This document shows positions 1-11,463 of a stretch of DNA of 64,000 bases, in pieces. This stretch comes from Hofstenia miamia (Eukaryota > Xenacoelomorpha > Acoela), in the NCBI GenBank assembly GCA_004352715.1, contig SCFE01000118.1:1391043-1455042 (forward strand), read 5' to 3'. Positions within the stretch are counted from its first letter, which is position 1. Each line of letters starts with the position of its first letter. The position numbers were made by a program, and so were the translations under genes. Below the pieces are notes generated by a model. It was given only the letters and a program-made list of their open reading frames with translations. It was not told the origin of the DNA and did not search any database.

Positions 1-143
1 TCACCGCTCTCATCAAAAGTAAATCCTAATATAATAAGTGAATGTAATACAAGAAAAACACCTTCCAACACTAATGTTACCGAACTACTGAAAATAATAT
101 GAGCTCGCAATTCGAAGTCATTTTGGACGAGAAGGGATAACAC

Positions 144-942
144 TTAAAGGCGCGTTCAGCGAGCAACTTTTCATGTAAATCATTTCGCATAAGTAAAAAA
201 GATGCTCGTCTGCACGCACTTTCATCAAAAAAGCATACATCAAAAAATTCTAGACTGAACGCACATTGTTCAAATTGATACACAGCTGGCATAATTTTGA
301 CGTAGTTTACATTAGTCATTTGAACGATCAGTAATTACCGATTTTGTTTTGGGAGAGATTTTCTCAACTAGCAGTGAAGCTAAACTATTTTAACTTCAAA
401 ATGAACACTGATGACATTGAATTCTAAATGTTTCAATTTTTTAAACAATTAGCAGTTATTCATTGCAATGAAGCAACAATTATTTTTCATAGATTATGCT
501 ACTGAATTGTCAATATATATTACATGCGAGTATAACTAATTGAAATCAAATTATATGGACCAAAATGGACGCATTTATTGAAATTTAATTATATTATTCA
601 ATTATATAATTACAGCCAACTAAACCAGTAATTTTCCCATTTGAATAGTAATGCAAACCATATTAAACATCCAATCAAATGCGTTTTTTGATTTTAATGT
701 TTTGAATGAATAATTGAGGTGTTGACTATAATTTCCCCATGTGATAAAAAACTTAATTGATGAATAAATAATGCTGGCCTGAACGCAATTTCACTAAATT
801 GATGTTAATAAAAAAACGCTCTATGAACGCTCCCACATTTTGATAGATGCATCAAAAAAAGCATACATCAAAAAGATGCTGGTCCCAACGTACTTTCATC
901 GAAAGATGCGCATCAAAAGCTGCTCATCTGAAAGTACCTTAA
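144..942. repeat. Candidate TTAA-flanked MITE with degenerate inverted ends
   Basis: The left end (after TTAA at 144-147) and the reverse complement of the right end (before TTAA at 939-942) share an AGG..C.TTCAG..GAGCA.CTTTT.ATG pattern. The motif GCATACATCAAAAA recurs at both sides (about 231 and 861). The interior is AT-rich with no reading frame. The TTAA at both ends would fit a piggyBac-type insertion, but the ends are diverged and the boundaries are approximate. Confidence 0.42.
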
Positions 943-3020
943 AACGTAATCATTTTTAGATCTTGAAACACAGGTGAGATCTGGGAAAAATTTTAAAAAA
1001 TCACGTATTTGAAAAAATTCTTACGACTGATAAGTTCAGGAAATATTCATATTTAAAAAATTTTAAGCAAATTATTGTAGGGCTGTTCATTAACCACAAA
1101 CAGCCTGGTAGTTCTGCGAAATTCTTCATTATCCTGAAAATTTTTTTAAACGCTTATGTCTCAAAAACTAATAAAGATATCCAGGATCTGAAAACACCAT
1201 GGGATTGAGGCCCGGGACATTTGACATGCACACGCACGCCTCACTGGGTTTGGAAGGTGTATCGACACATCAAAATACAGTTAAAGTTGATTGTTGATCC
1301 CATGGGCTTTAAACCATATACTTAGCTGGGCAGTAGGTTTGGAGAGAATTCAAATATTTGTTAAGCAATCAGAATTGTCAATCAAAATTAGTTAATCTTG
1401 TTAAGTACCTTAGGCACAGCAATAAACCTAACCATTTGAAAAAAATTTCGAAATTATATCCAATGGCCAAGAAATTTATCCATGCCTCACAATTCCAAAT
1501 CTTCTAATGAGCTTGGAGAAACCTTTTTTATAAATATTGCAAAACGGTTTGGCCATCTAAATGGACTCAAGACTGTTTAAGGTTAAGGAAATATTATACA
1601 TATTTAGTTAGAACAAAGTTATCTGTAACAAACCGTCAAAAATTTTAGCATCAATGCACAATTCGAAACTATACGGGTAAAATTAGGGAGTCTTAACATG
1701 CGGCTCTACATTGTTTGTATATAATTTTATAATCCTAATGATAATCGTAATCCAAAGCCTAAGCCTAAAAATATTTTTTATTAAGAGAAATGGCCTACAT
1801 AAAAGAAGTCGAAGTTATATATTATTATAACAGTGTTTGGTTGAAATAATGTCTTCATGGCGATGGAAGGACACATTGGNNNNNNNNNNNNNNNNNNNNN
1901 NNNNNNNNNNNNNNNNNNNNNNNNNNNNNNNNNNNNNNNNNNNNNNNNNNNNNNNNNNNNNNNNNNNNNNNNNNNNNNNNNNNNNNNNNNNNNNNNNNNN
2001 NNNNNNNNNNNNNNNNNGGGCATTATAGCTGTATGAAATGCAAGCGCTAATAGTCTAAAGTTAAAACTAGTGTGAACTGTGAACTTTAGTGCAATAACTT
2101 TGAATCGTCATGTAAATGTATTGTATGTAAACAACACATTACATTAGCAAGTGATTTCAAACCGTGCTTGCGGATAACAGAAAATTCACACCACAAGCAT
2201 TTCAAATTTTAGCATTTGAAAATATATCTTTTTCATAAATGAGAATATAGGTATATATAATTGATTAAAAATACAACACTAAAATTACAATAACTGTTAT
2301 TCAAAATCTGAAATATAGTAAAGTGCTACTGTCCATATCCGAATTTTTCTATATTCTTAATGTTAAAAAGTGTTATCACTCATTAGATCAGGCGAAATCA
2401 AGACAATACTCAACACAGGCCATAACTGGTGAAATGGATAAAGCTATTGAGATAGGGAATATTTATGATAGAATATAGTATCTGCCACTACTTACAATAC
2501 ACAAGAATTAAAAATTAAATTTTATAATAAACAACAATACCTTAAATATGCTTCGAACACAAAAATATTTTTTAGAAAACAATTGAAATAAGCCTCATAG
2601 AAGGATCTTGACACATTTTAGTGATGGTTGCTTGTGTGTCATTACCTGTGAAAACATAAAATTTTTAACGTCTACAGTTGGAGCAGCGCCTCCTATAGTA
2701 ATAGGCCGGTAAGCGCATCACCTAACGACTACGTAATGATTAGTTTACTGTCTACATTAAAAATAAATGAAACATTAAACGCTTATTTAAATTTGGAAAG
2801 TTTTTTACAGGATGATTGATTGTTAACACCAAGGCTAACTCTAAAGAGAGGCAATGACGACGAGAGTTAATTGCTTTCTATATTTTATAATTTTATAATC
2901 CTTGGGTAAACAAAAGCGATGTTTCATAATTTAGTTCCCTCGCGTGCTTTACACTCTAGTAGACAGTGTTATTTCGTTACCTCGTTTGTGCCTATGTGCG
3001 ATACATTATACTGATACACC
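943..3020. other. AT-rich stretch without a recognisable gene
   Basis: I see no coding sequence, RNA gene or clear repeat here. Short open frames are interrupted and resemble no family. An assembly gap (1880-2017) lies within it, and frames spanning the Ns are artefacts. Confidence 0.6.
1880..2017. other. Assembly gap (138 N)
   Basis: Run of N. The odd length suggests an estimated rather than a default gap size. Confidence 0.99.
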
Positions 3021-3262
3021 ATGGGAAGATGCTGTTCCGTAGGTGGATGTCGCACTGGGTATCGCTTAACCAAAAAATGAGTTGGCAAAGGGAATTAAAA
3101 GGCCAAAATATTCAATTTTTAAATTTCCAAAGAACAGAGAAACATTAATTCTCTGGTTAAAGACATTGCCAAACAGAATTTCTGTGGATGGAATAACATC
3201 CAATATGGGTATTTGTGAACTTCATTGGTCCTCAACAGCAGCAAATAAAAAAGTTCCAAGTA
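3021..3262 (+). pseudogene. THAP zinc-finger domain, broken by a frameshift
   Basis: Starting at the ATG at 3021, the frame reads a Cys-X4-Cys pair (CSVGGC) in the usual THAP N-terminal position, then reaches a TGA at 3078-3080. One frame further on the protein continues with the THAP-like FKFPKN, a Trp (LWLKTLP) and the CxxH half of the finger (CELHW). Together these give the C2CH pattern that binds DNA in THAP proteins and P-superfamily transposases. No transposase body follows; a Gypsy relic starts less than 100 bp downstream. It could be a fragment of a P-type transposon or a decayed host THAP exon. The motif order is seen directly; the origin is inferred. Confidence 0.6.
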
Positions 3263-3344
3263 ATTTTATGATTCATACTTAACCAATGTAAATGTAATTG
3301 AACATATAATAGGAATTGTTATTCCAATAATTACTACAAGGTAG

Positions 3345-4817
3345 TAACAAACACATTGTGTAATCCGTCGGGAAAGTGGTTCACGTATGTAACCTGCCAA
3401 AATTTGGAGCCTAGAAAGTCGAAATTTCGAGTTGTTGAAAATTTACCCGTCGAATTGTTGATTGGCACGGATTTTCTTAAATTATTTAACAAAGTAGTGT
3501 TCAATTTTGGAGCTACTAGTCCCGAATGTGGACATTTAGCATTAGCATCAACAAGTACATCAAAGGCAAACAGCACGGCGATCAACTTAAAAGAAAAATT
3601 ATTTGATGAATTTGCTGATGTGTTCGACCAACCTTTGTCAAAGCAACATTAAATCTAAATGAGTCTCTTCCTAGAGTGCTTAATCTAAAAAAAGGTTCAC
3701 GTGCAAACTGCCAACGACTTTGTCCCGATCATTAATATAATTGGTAGAAGCTTTGTAAATGGAAAAATTGAAGAACTGGAAAGAGAAGGGATGATACAGC
3801 CATCTCAGGCTCCTTACAAACAATGTCCATGTAGTGCGGAACAAAGAAAATAAACCGCGTATGGTAATAGATTATAGAATGTTAAACAAAGATACTGTTT
3901 TTGACGCATATCCCATAACGAACATTGAAGACGAAATACGAAAACTTGGGGATTGCAAGATATTTGGAAAATAAATGTTCTTCAGTTTTATCATTTGAGA
4001 TTCCTATTGATGCCGAAGACAGAGTGAAAGCAGCTTTTGCAGCTAGTGACCAGTTATGAGAACCGACAAGATTGGTATTTAGGTTGAAAAATGCGATGGC
4101 CCAAGCGGCGAAAGTTGGGAAGCTGATTTTTAATGAAAGTGAGAAATGTGCCTATTTGGTGGACGACGGTTGATTGGCGCGAGTTAAAGGGATGAACTAG
4201 ACATCAGGCTTAGAAAGCTTCTCAGTCGTATCAGAAAACTGGGTTTATCTTTGAAAAAAGAAAAATGTGAATTTTTTGTTGACAAGGTTACATTTCTCGG
4301 TCACTTTATTGAAAAAAATAAGATTTCGCCAAATCCAGATCGAGTCACTCCAATTATCAACTTTACTTAGCCGCTTTTTGGCGATGTGCGATTAATACAA
4401 GGAATACATCTGCCGTTTCTTTGAAGTAGCAGCCCTGCTCTACGAACTCAAAAAAGCAACGAAATAGCCACCATGCGAAGGCATTCTGGGATTTGAAGAA
4501 AATCATCAAAAGCTGCGTTGGTCGTGCCTGATGAAGGAGAATTGACACTTTATACAGATGCTAGCGATTCATCTGTTGTAGCAGTCTTGGAACAACATGG
4601 TCAGCCTATTTACTTTTACAGCAAGTTATTAGTTGGCCGAAAATTTACACTCTGTATAGATAATCGCGCATGTGCGCTGCTGTTTTCAAACACAAAAGTG
4701 AGTCAACAATTGAAAAGATGGCAGATGATGTTTTCTGACTATAATTTTGAAACTGAACTGGTGAAAGGAAAAGACAACATAGTAGCCGATGATATTTCAA
4801 AACAAGTTGCAATGTAG
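3345..4817 (+). pseudogene. Gypsy-type LTR retrotransposon pol relic (protease to RNase H)
   Basis: Decayed pol read in several frames. Protease end: LPVELLIGTDFLK (3356-3650), with no DTG active site visible upstream. The reverse transcriptase start reads RMVIDYRMLNKDT near 3860-3900, and the thumb/connection reads KKEKCEFFVDKVTFLGHFI near 4250-4320. RNase H: LYTDASDSSVVAVLEQHG, then IDNRACALLF and KGKDNIVAD (4548-4817). There are stops and frameshifts throughout, the YxDD box is not preserved, and integrase and LTRs are not visible. The order and motifs are those of Metaviridae (Ty3/Gypsy) pol. The element is certainly inactive. It ends about 150 bp before an (AAT)n tract and an R4-like LINE. 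Confidence 0.88.
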
Positions 4818-4974
4818 CTGTGGAGCCAGACAACGCGAACAGCTGGAAGAAACATCTACAATACATGCACAGAGTTCATAGGGGACGAGATGCCATGTTA
4901 GCTGAACTGAAGCGGCAAAAAGGTTTGTTGGCCTCGACAGTACATAGATGTGATAAAATTTTTATCAGAGTGCA

Positions 4975-4986
4975 TAATAATAATAA

Positions 4987-5017
<31 letters not shown>

Positions 5018-5024
5018 AATAATA
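4975..5024. repeat. (AAT)n microsatellite
   Basis: About 16 AAT units with one A-rich interruption, directly abutting the first readable codon of the R4/Dong-like LINE. Its unit matches the 3' tail of the second R4/Dong copy at 20,473-20,490. Confidence 0.95.
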
Positions 5025-5888
5025 CGTGGGCGATACCAGTGTTGAGATATTCGGCAGGAATAGTTAGGTGGAACAAGAATGAACTGAGGGAATTAGACAG
5101 GGAGACAAGGAAGATACTAGCAGCAGACAGAGCATTCAACTTAAATGGAGATGTAGATAGGCTGTACATGGCAAGGCATAAGGGAGGGAAAGGATTGCTA
5201 AGTGTGGAGAAGCAGAAGCACTAGGGCTAAAGGAATACGTAGAAGCACAACCTGGAGGGTCAATACTGGAGGTCACTAAGGAGTTAAGGAAGATAAGAAC
5301 TGAGAGTGAAAAAAGACACCATACCTGAGTAGGATGGAATTAGAGAGACAAACAAGGTATAGGCAGAAGAAAATGCATGGAGAATACTGGAGGAACACAG
5401 AAAAATGTGACAAAGAAGAATGAAACAAGTGGTTAAAGAAGGCAGGACTAAGAAGAGAAACAGAAGCAATGATAATGGCAGCACAGGAAGAAGCAATAAG
5501 AACAAACTGGGTGAAGAAGCATATAGGCAGAAGAGCAGAAGTAAGTGATAAGTGTAGGCTATGTAAGAAAGAAGCGGAGACAGTAGTTCATCTGATAGCA
5601 GGGTGTGAGAAGTTGGCGCAGAATGAGTATTAGTTCAAGCATGACAAGGTGGGACGAATGGTGCATTGGAGCTTGAGCAGGCAGCAAGGGCTAGAAGCAG
5701 GAGACAAGTGGTATGAGCATAAGCCATAGGGAGTCATAGAGAATGATAAAGTTAAGATACTGTGGGGCTTCAACATCCAGACAAGTAAAGTAATAGAAGT
5801 ACGGAGACCAGACATAGTAGTGGTAGACAAAGAGAAAAGATTGGGAACAGTGATAGACATAGCAGTACCAAAGGACAGGAATATAGAA
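5025..5888 (+). pseudogene. R4/Dong-like non-LTR retrotransposon, 3' part of the ORF
   Basis: The 5'-truncated ORF starts with the post-RT segment TWAIPVLRYSAGIVRWNKNE and LDRETRKILAADRA. After frameshifts and stops it gives the CCHC-type knuckle CRLCKKEAETVVHLIAGC (about 5551-5604), followed by the restriction-enzyme-like endonuclease core RPDIVVVDK...GTVIDIAVPKDRN. The PD and the second Asp are 14 residues apart, matching the PD-X12-14-D active site of R2/R4-type elements. The protein is cut off at 5888, where unrelated CR1-like sequence in the opposite orientation begins. The family placement rests on this knuckle-plus-endonuclease C-terminus. In life the enzyme nicks DNA and primes reverse transcription at the nick; this copy is dead. 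Confidence 0.85.
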
Positions 5889-6116
5889 AGTGACAACATT
5901 ATCAGAGCCAGTGGAGCGGTAGTTAAAGAACTTAATGAAATCAAAAGGATCAAGATTCCATTTGCGAGTGAGCAGTCGATTGCACAGGAGGAGATCGCAG
6001 GCATGGAAGTAGAGTGACAGCGGGAAAGTGGAGAATTTGAGAAGGGCGTCTTTGTATGGCAAGGGAGAGCTCCATTTGAAGGCGCGCTTCTGGAAACGTT
6101 CCATGGAGTGGAACAA
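5889..6116 (-). pseudogene. CR1/jockey-like LINE, region after the RT domain (copy 1)
   Basis: Minus-strand translation gives MERFQKRAFKWSSPLPYKDA and SLYFHACDLLLCNRLL, the pattern that follows the thumb in CR1/jockey RTs (an x-RVQRR-like helix, then a repeated hydrophobic helix). It abuts the R4/Dong fragment at 5888. The same sequence recurs at 7301-7528 and continues further there, so this copy is a truncated haplotype or contig end. Confidence 0.6.
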
Positions 6117-7087
6117 GGAACGGGAAGGCCACTAACAGGAAGAAGCATAGAGAAGAATGGCCCAAGGAATGTAATGTCTATAGATTCTCCAGGGAAGCTT
6201 TTTGGGAAACTTCTATGCATTATGGTGAAATGCCTACTTTCAAAGGTTAAGTTCGTTTTAAGTTTAAGTGTAGTTCCCGTTTACAACGTAACCGTGGTTC
6301 TTCAAACTCAGATTATAAATGATCACTTTGAAATGATTAAGAAATCGGGCGTTTTCCTATCCGCTTAGTAGCTGATAACTACCGAGCCAACCAGTTAACA
6401 TTTGAAATGCTTAAGAATCTGAAGAAACTTTTAGAAAACAAAAACGCTTATCAGAAAAGTCACTCAAACTGGATTTCATAAACATTTTAGACAGCCAAAA
6501 TGTCTTGATAACTGCAGATTTTAATGATATTCGGAAGCTCTACAATTCTATCGAAAATTTCATTGAAAAGTTAAATTAAACTACATTCCAAGGCATGTTG
6601 CATTTAAAATTCCAGGCTTGTCACTTGATTCCAACCATATTTGCGAGGCGGACAAAGGGAATTTTCAATTAATTTGTAATTTAGTGAATGTAACAATTTA
6701 TTGCTATGTCTTTTTCAAAGAAGCCTATTCACTTTGCACCCGTACTCGATTAAGCTTAATATTTCAAGTAATATCGACAAATATTTTAATTTTGGTGATA
6801 TTCCAACAAAAGTATTTCTTGTTCTCAGCAATATTTTTATAAAGAATTCCTATATTTTACGAAATAACTTTTGTACAATTGATTCTATGCGAAAGATTTG
6901 TAAGTTTTAAAAATTTGCGTTGATTTTTTGTTTACATTTTTAGTTTTTGCTTGTAATGTTTGTTAATTTTTGGTTTAAATCAATAATCAGTAGTTGAACT
7001 GTATATGTATTATTTACACTTTTATTCCGAAATATACCTATCTTCCTTGAATTTAACATAAAATAATCCATTTGAATGTTTTATATA
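5889..7087. repeat. False tandem duplication, unit 1 (pair of 7301-8483)
   Basis: Bases 5889-7087 and 7301-8483 are almost identical over about 1.2 kb. They differ by a 16-bp indel near 6399 and scattered substitutions. The second unit begins about 210 bp after the single N at 7088. This is the signature of two overlapping contigs or haplotypes placed end to end. Beyond the LINE end (6117-7087) the unit is AT-rich and without a recognisable gene. Confidence 0.85.
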
Positions 7088-7088
7088 N

Positions 7089-7528
7089 GAGATGAAATAG
7101 GAGCAGATGGAAGAGTAGGTAAAGGTGGAGAAAGGCTCAGCAAAGAGGAAAGCCAACAAAGATTTCTTGAAGCTCGGTGGCGGGGAAAAGAAATCAATCG
7201 CTGTTGGAGGGTTGAGAGTCAAGATGTAATTAGCAGCAGTACAAGCACGATTGAAAAATGAGTGAAGGGTGCGATGTTTCTGGGGACGACGAATGGAGAA
7301 AGTGACAACATTATCAGAGCCAGTGGAGCGGTAGTTAAAGAACTTAATGAAATCAAAAGGATCAAGATTCCATTTGCGAGTGAGCAGTCGATTGCACAGG
7401 AGGAGATCGCAGGCATGGAAGTAGAGTGACAGCGGGAAAGTGGAGAATTTGAGAAGGGCGTCTTTGTATGGCAAGGGAGAGCTCCATTTGAAGGCGCGCT
7501 TCTGGAAACGTTCCATGGAGTGGAACAA
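7089..7528 (-). pseudogene. CR1/jockey-like LINE 3' ORF fragment (copy 2)
   Basis: This is an open minus-strand frame from MERFQKRAFKW to a serine/phenylalanine-rich tail ending at the N (7088). The downstream part reads RRPQKHRTLHSFFNRACTAA and NPPTAIDFFSPPPSFKKSLL. That matches the usual LINE ending, with an arginine-rich segment, an 'FFS/NR...WN' segment and then a 'SF K' helix. Positions 7089-7295 are also about 85% similar to 34,897-35,105, so this is a dispersed family. There is no RT catalytic core, and no promoter or 5' end is visible. Confidence 0.62.
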
Positions 7529-8483
7529 GGAACGGGAAGGCCACTAACAGGAAGAAGCATAGAGAAGAATGGCCCAAGGAATGTAATGTCTATAGATTCT
7601 CCAGGGAAGCTTTTTGGGAAACTTCTATGCATTATGGTGAAATGCCTACTTTCAAAGGTTAAGTTCGTTTTAAGTTTAAGTGTAGTTCCCGTTTACAACG
7701 TAACCGTGGTTCTTCAAACTCAGATTATAAATGATCACTTTGAAATGATTAAGAAATCGGGCGTTTTCCTATCCGCTTAGTAGCTGATAACTACCGAGCC
7801 AACCAGTTAAGAATCTGAAGAAACTTTTGGAAAACAAAAACGCTTATCAGAAAAGTCACTCAAACTGGATTTCATAAACATTTTAGACAGCCAAAATGTC
7901 TTGATAACTGCAGATTTTAATGATATTCGGAAACTCTACAATTCTATCGAAAATTTCATTGAAAAGTTAAATTAAACTACATTCCAAGGCATGTTGCATT
8001 TAAAATTCCAGGCTTGTCACTTGATTCCAACCATATTTGCGAGGCGGACAAAGGGAATTTTCAATTAATTTGTAATTTAGTGAATGTAACAATTTATTGC
8101 TATGTCTTTTTCAAAGAAGCCTATTCACTTTGCACCCGTACTCGATTAAGCTTAATATTTCAAGTAATATCGACAAATATTTAAATTTTGGTGATATTCC
8201 AACAAAAGTATTTCTTGTTCTCAGCAATATTTTTATAAAGAATTCCTATATTTTACGAAATAACTTTTGTACAATTGATTCTATGCGAAAGATTTGTAAG
8301 TTTTAAAAATTTGCGTTGATTTTTTGTTTACATTTTTAGTTTTTGCTTGTAATGTTTGTTAATTTTTGGTTTAAATCAATAATCAGTAGTTGAACTGTAT
8401 ATGTATTATTTACACTTTTATTCCGAAATATACCTATCTTCCTTGAATTTAACATAAAATAATCCATTTGAATGTTTTATATA
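7301..8483. repeat. False tandem duplication, unit 2
   Basis: Near-identical to 5889-7087 (see that entry). Past 8483 the sequence is unique, so this unit belongs to the contig that continues rightwards. Confidence 0.85.
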
Positions 8484-8794
8484 GTGAATTTAGCTGATAA
8501 ATTTTAAAATATATGATAGTAAGTCGTATCTTAAGTATTACAAAGTTAGTCTGCGCTAGATTTTAATATTTTCTCGTTGTCATTGCCTCTGTTTAGAGTT
8601 AGCCTCGGTTAACACTAACGATATCATTTAATTGCTTACAATGATTATTAAAGCAATCATTTGAAAGAATTCTGATAATAACGTAGTAACAACATTCAAA
8701 TAGAATATCTTTTCCCAGGATCTGATAAACTATCGATTGGAATGATTCTCGGTTAAAAGATGCATTATTGTCTATAAACAAAAATCAAACAACT

Positions 8795-9085
8795 TTAAGA
8801 AGGGTGACAAAGACTACATCGATCTGTGGTTTCTAATAAATGCGAAAGTGATGTACTTGTAGCTTCACCTGTGTCGAAAAAACAAAGATCAAACTTTTCG
8901 TTTAGAAATCTTTGTATGTATCCACTAATAAAATTTTTGTGATTATCTGTGATCATAACTTTTACAAAAACATGAAGAACATTTACAACACTGTTTGTAA
9001 TAGATAGCATTTGATTTCTTTTAAGATTCTTACATGGTATTAATGAAAAAACTTCAGTACAAGAATGAAACACTCGCGAGATCAT
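8795..9085 (-). pseudogene. Possible P-superfamily transposase fragment
   Basis: A 96-codon open frame on the minus strand reads FSLIPCKNLKRNQMLSITN, then VVNVLHVFVKVMITDNHKNF. The 'P.KNL....(L)...V...LH......V.TDNH' arrangement resembles the conserved block before the second catalytic Asp in P-element/THAP9-type transposases. No THAP domain or flanking catalytic blocks can be joined to it. A second short frame (8599-8781) follows in the same direction but is unrecognisable. I hold this identification loosely; it could be an unrelated exon. Confidence 0.3.
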
Positions 9086-9243
9086 AAATGTACTACGTAA
9101 ATGGCGAACTGTTAGTCATTTCATTAGGGTTCTAAGAAGTTAATAACATCTTTGAATTTTTGCATATATATAAAATAAAAGAATGTAATATACACATTAG
9201 AATATCTGCAAAGGTTTGGTTTTAAATATGAAATATCTAACTG

Positions 9244-9735
9244 CTACTTAATAAATGAACAAAATATTTTCACAGCAGTGTAATTGTCAGAACTTTCACT
9301 TTCAACCAGTTTTAAATGATCTGCCAAACATTTACTTGCTAACTTAATATGGATATTATTTTCTTCGTAGTTAGATATAAATGGGAAAATGTTTTCAAAT
9401 TGTGAAAATGTAAATAATTTACATTTAGAAAGTAAGTCGTGTTTATATTTATCACTCGGAATTTTCATGGATACAACAATCAATTTAATTTCATAGTTTG
9501 TCAAGTTAATTTCAAAGGAACGTTCAACCAGCATACCTTCACTATCAAGTTTAATAAATTTGAATTGGATTCTTTCACTCTGAGTGAATAATATTCTAGA
9601 CTGCTGAAGTCGATAATTTTTTCAGATGTTAATAACATCACTAGTAGAAATTTTTTTAAGAACTTCGTCATCTTTTTCTTGTATAGCTTGCTTAACATTT
9701 TTCTCCCTGTAGACAGTTTTACTCCTACATGACTA
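9244..9735 (-). pseudogene. Unidentified decayed coding sequence with one in-frame TGA
   Basis: One minus-strand frame stays open for about 30 codons (YREKNVKQAIQEKDDEV...), meets a single TGA near 9620, then runs a further ~125 codons to the stop at 9244. The second part reads like real protein (RSFEINLTNYEIKLIVVSM, LLSKCKLFTFSQFENIFPF). I do not recognise the family. The duplicate copy at 10,349-10,700 has the same TGA with a neighbouring codon changed (ATC to ACC). The stop is therefore not a one-off read error, provided the copies are independent haplotypes. Confidence 0.4.
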
Positions 9736-10347
9736 GGATGTTCATTAAAAACTGTAGGAACAGCATGATATGCAACTTTCTTACTTTAAGAAGCTTACCC
9801 AGTTTGCTTAGCTCAGAAACAGCAGTAAGAACCAAAGTGCTTTTCACGCATACCGACATTTAGGGAAGGCTGAAAATGATCTCTTTTTAGGTTCTTAATC
9901 CACTCATTACGAATTCCTTTATTTGTTGGAAAACTTTAAACGCGCGTTTACTGTCTTGTAAGGTTGTGATAATTTGTTGAAAAGTGCACTGTTGCACACG
10001 TTCGAGGCATTTAAGGCCTAGTAATGTTTTACGCTTGCAATTGATGAGGGTTAGTCACGGAATTATTATCCGAATCAGAAATAACCCTCACTTTTATGAA
10101 CACATTTAAGCGCTTCCAGGCCTATTACTATAGGAGACGCTGGTTGGGGGCATGGAAATATAAACACCCAATATTTTGATGTTTTTCGTGTTCAGAAAAT
10201 TCATTCAACAAGCATAAGAATTCTATTTGGCTGGACAATATATATACTAATAGTACACACACATGATGACTGATTGGCCAATGTTAGCTAGAATTATGTA
10301 AGATAGACAAAGCTTACAATAGAAATATGGGCGGACATGGAATTATG
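9386..10347. repeat. False tandem duplication, unit 1 (pair of 10349-11309)
   Basis: About 960 bp is repeated at roughly 99% identity immediately after the single N at 10,348. The first unit ends exactly at the N and the second starts exactly after it, which indicates overlapping contig ends that were not merged. The segment 9740-10340 has no recognisable gene. Confidence 0.9.
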
Positions 10348-10348
10348 N

Positions 10349-11309
10349 AAAATGTTTTCAAATTGTGAAAATGTAAATAATTTACATTTAGAAAGTAAGT
10401 CGTGTTTATATTTATCACTCGGAATTTTCATGGATACAACAATCAATTTAATTTCATAGTTTGTCAAGTTAATTTCAAAGGAAGGTTCAACCAGCATACC
10501 TTCACTATCAAGTTTAATAAATTTGAATTGGATTCTTTCACTCTGAGTGAATAATATTCTAGACTGCTGAAGTCGATAATTTTTTCAGGTGTTAATAACA
10601 TCACTAGTAGAAAATTTTTTAAGAACTTCGTCATCTTTTTCTTGTATAGCTTGCTTAACATTTTTCTCTCTGTAGACAGTTTTACTCCTACATGACTAGG
10701 ATGTTCATTAAAAACTGTAGGAACAGCATGATATGCAACTTTCTTACTTTAAGAAGCTTACCCAGTTTGCTTAGCTCAGAAACAGCAGTAAGAACCAAAG
10801 TGCTTTTCACGCATACCGACATTTAGGGAAGGCTGAAAATGATCTCTTTTTAGGTTCTTAATCCACTCATTACGAATTCCTTTATTTGTTGGAAAACTTT
10901 AAACGCGCGTTTACTGTCTTGTAAGGTTGTGATAATTTGTTGAAAAGTGCACTGTTGCACACGTTCGAGGCATTTAAGGCCTAGTAATGTTTTACGCTTG
11001 CAATTGATGAGGGTTAGTCACGGAATTATTATCCGAATCAGAAATAACCCTCACTTTTATGAACACATTTAAGCGCTTCCAGGCCTATTACTATAGGAGA
11101 CGCTGGTTGGGGGCATGGAAATATAAACACCCAATATTTTGATGTTTTTCGTGTTCAGAAAATTCATTCAACAAGCATAAGAATTCTATTTGGCTGGACA
11201 ATATATATACTAATAGTACACACACATGATGACTGATTGGCCAATGTTAGCTAGAATTATGTAAGATAGACAAAGCTTACAATAGAAATATGGGCGGACA
11301 TGGAATTAT
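10349..11309. repeat. False tandem duplication, unit 2
   Basis: Second copy of 9386-10347. Sequence unique to this contig resumes after 11,309 and leads into the mariner end. Confidence 0.9.
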
Positions 11310-11463
11310 GAACATACATGCACATACTCTTAGAATATACAACTGGTTTGTTATGGTTGGATAATTCATTATCACATGTATATACAGGGTGCGGAGAAAG
11401 TACCCGATCATTTAAAAATGTTAATTTAATGAGTTGTGATGGGGGAAATAAAACAAAATTTAT
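11199..11463. repeat. False duplication, unit 1 (pair of 11824-12089)
   Basis: The flank of the mariner end plus its terminal repeat is present again at 11,824-12,089 between two single Ns, with only a 2-bp indel. The small contig 11,824-12,089 is a redundant placement. Confidence 0.85.
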
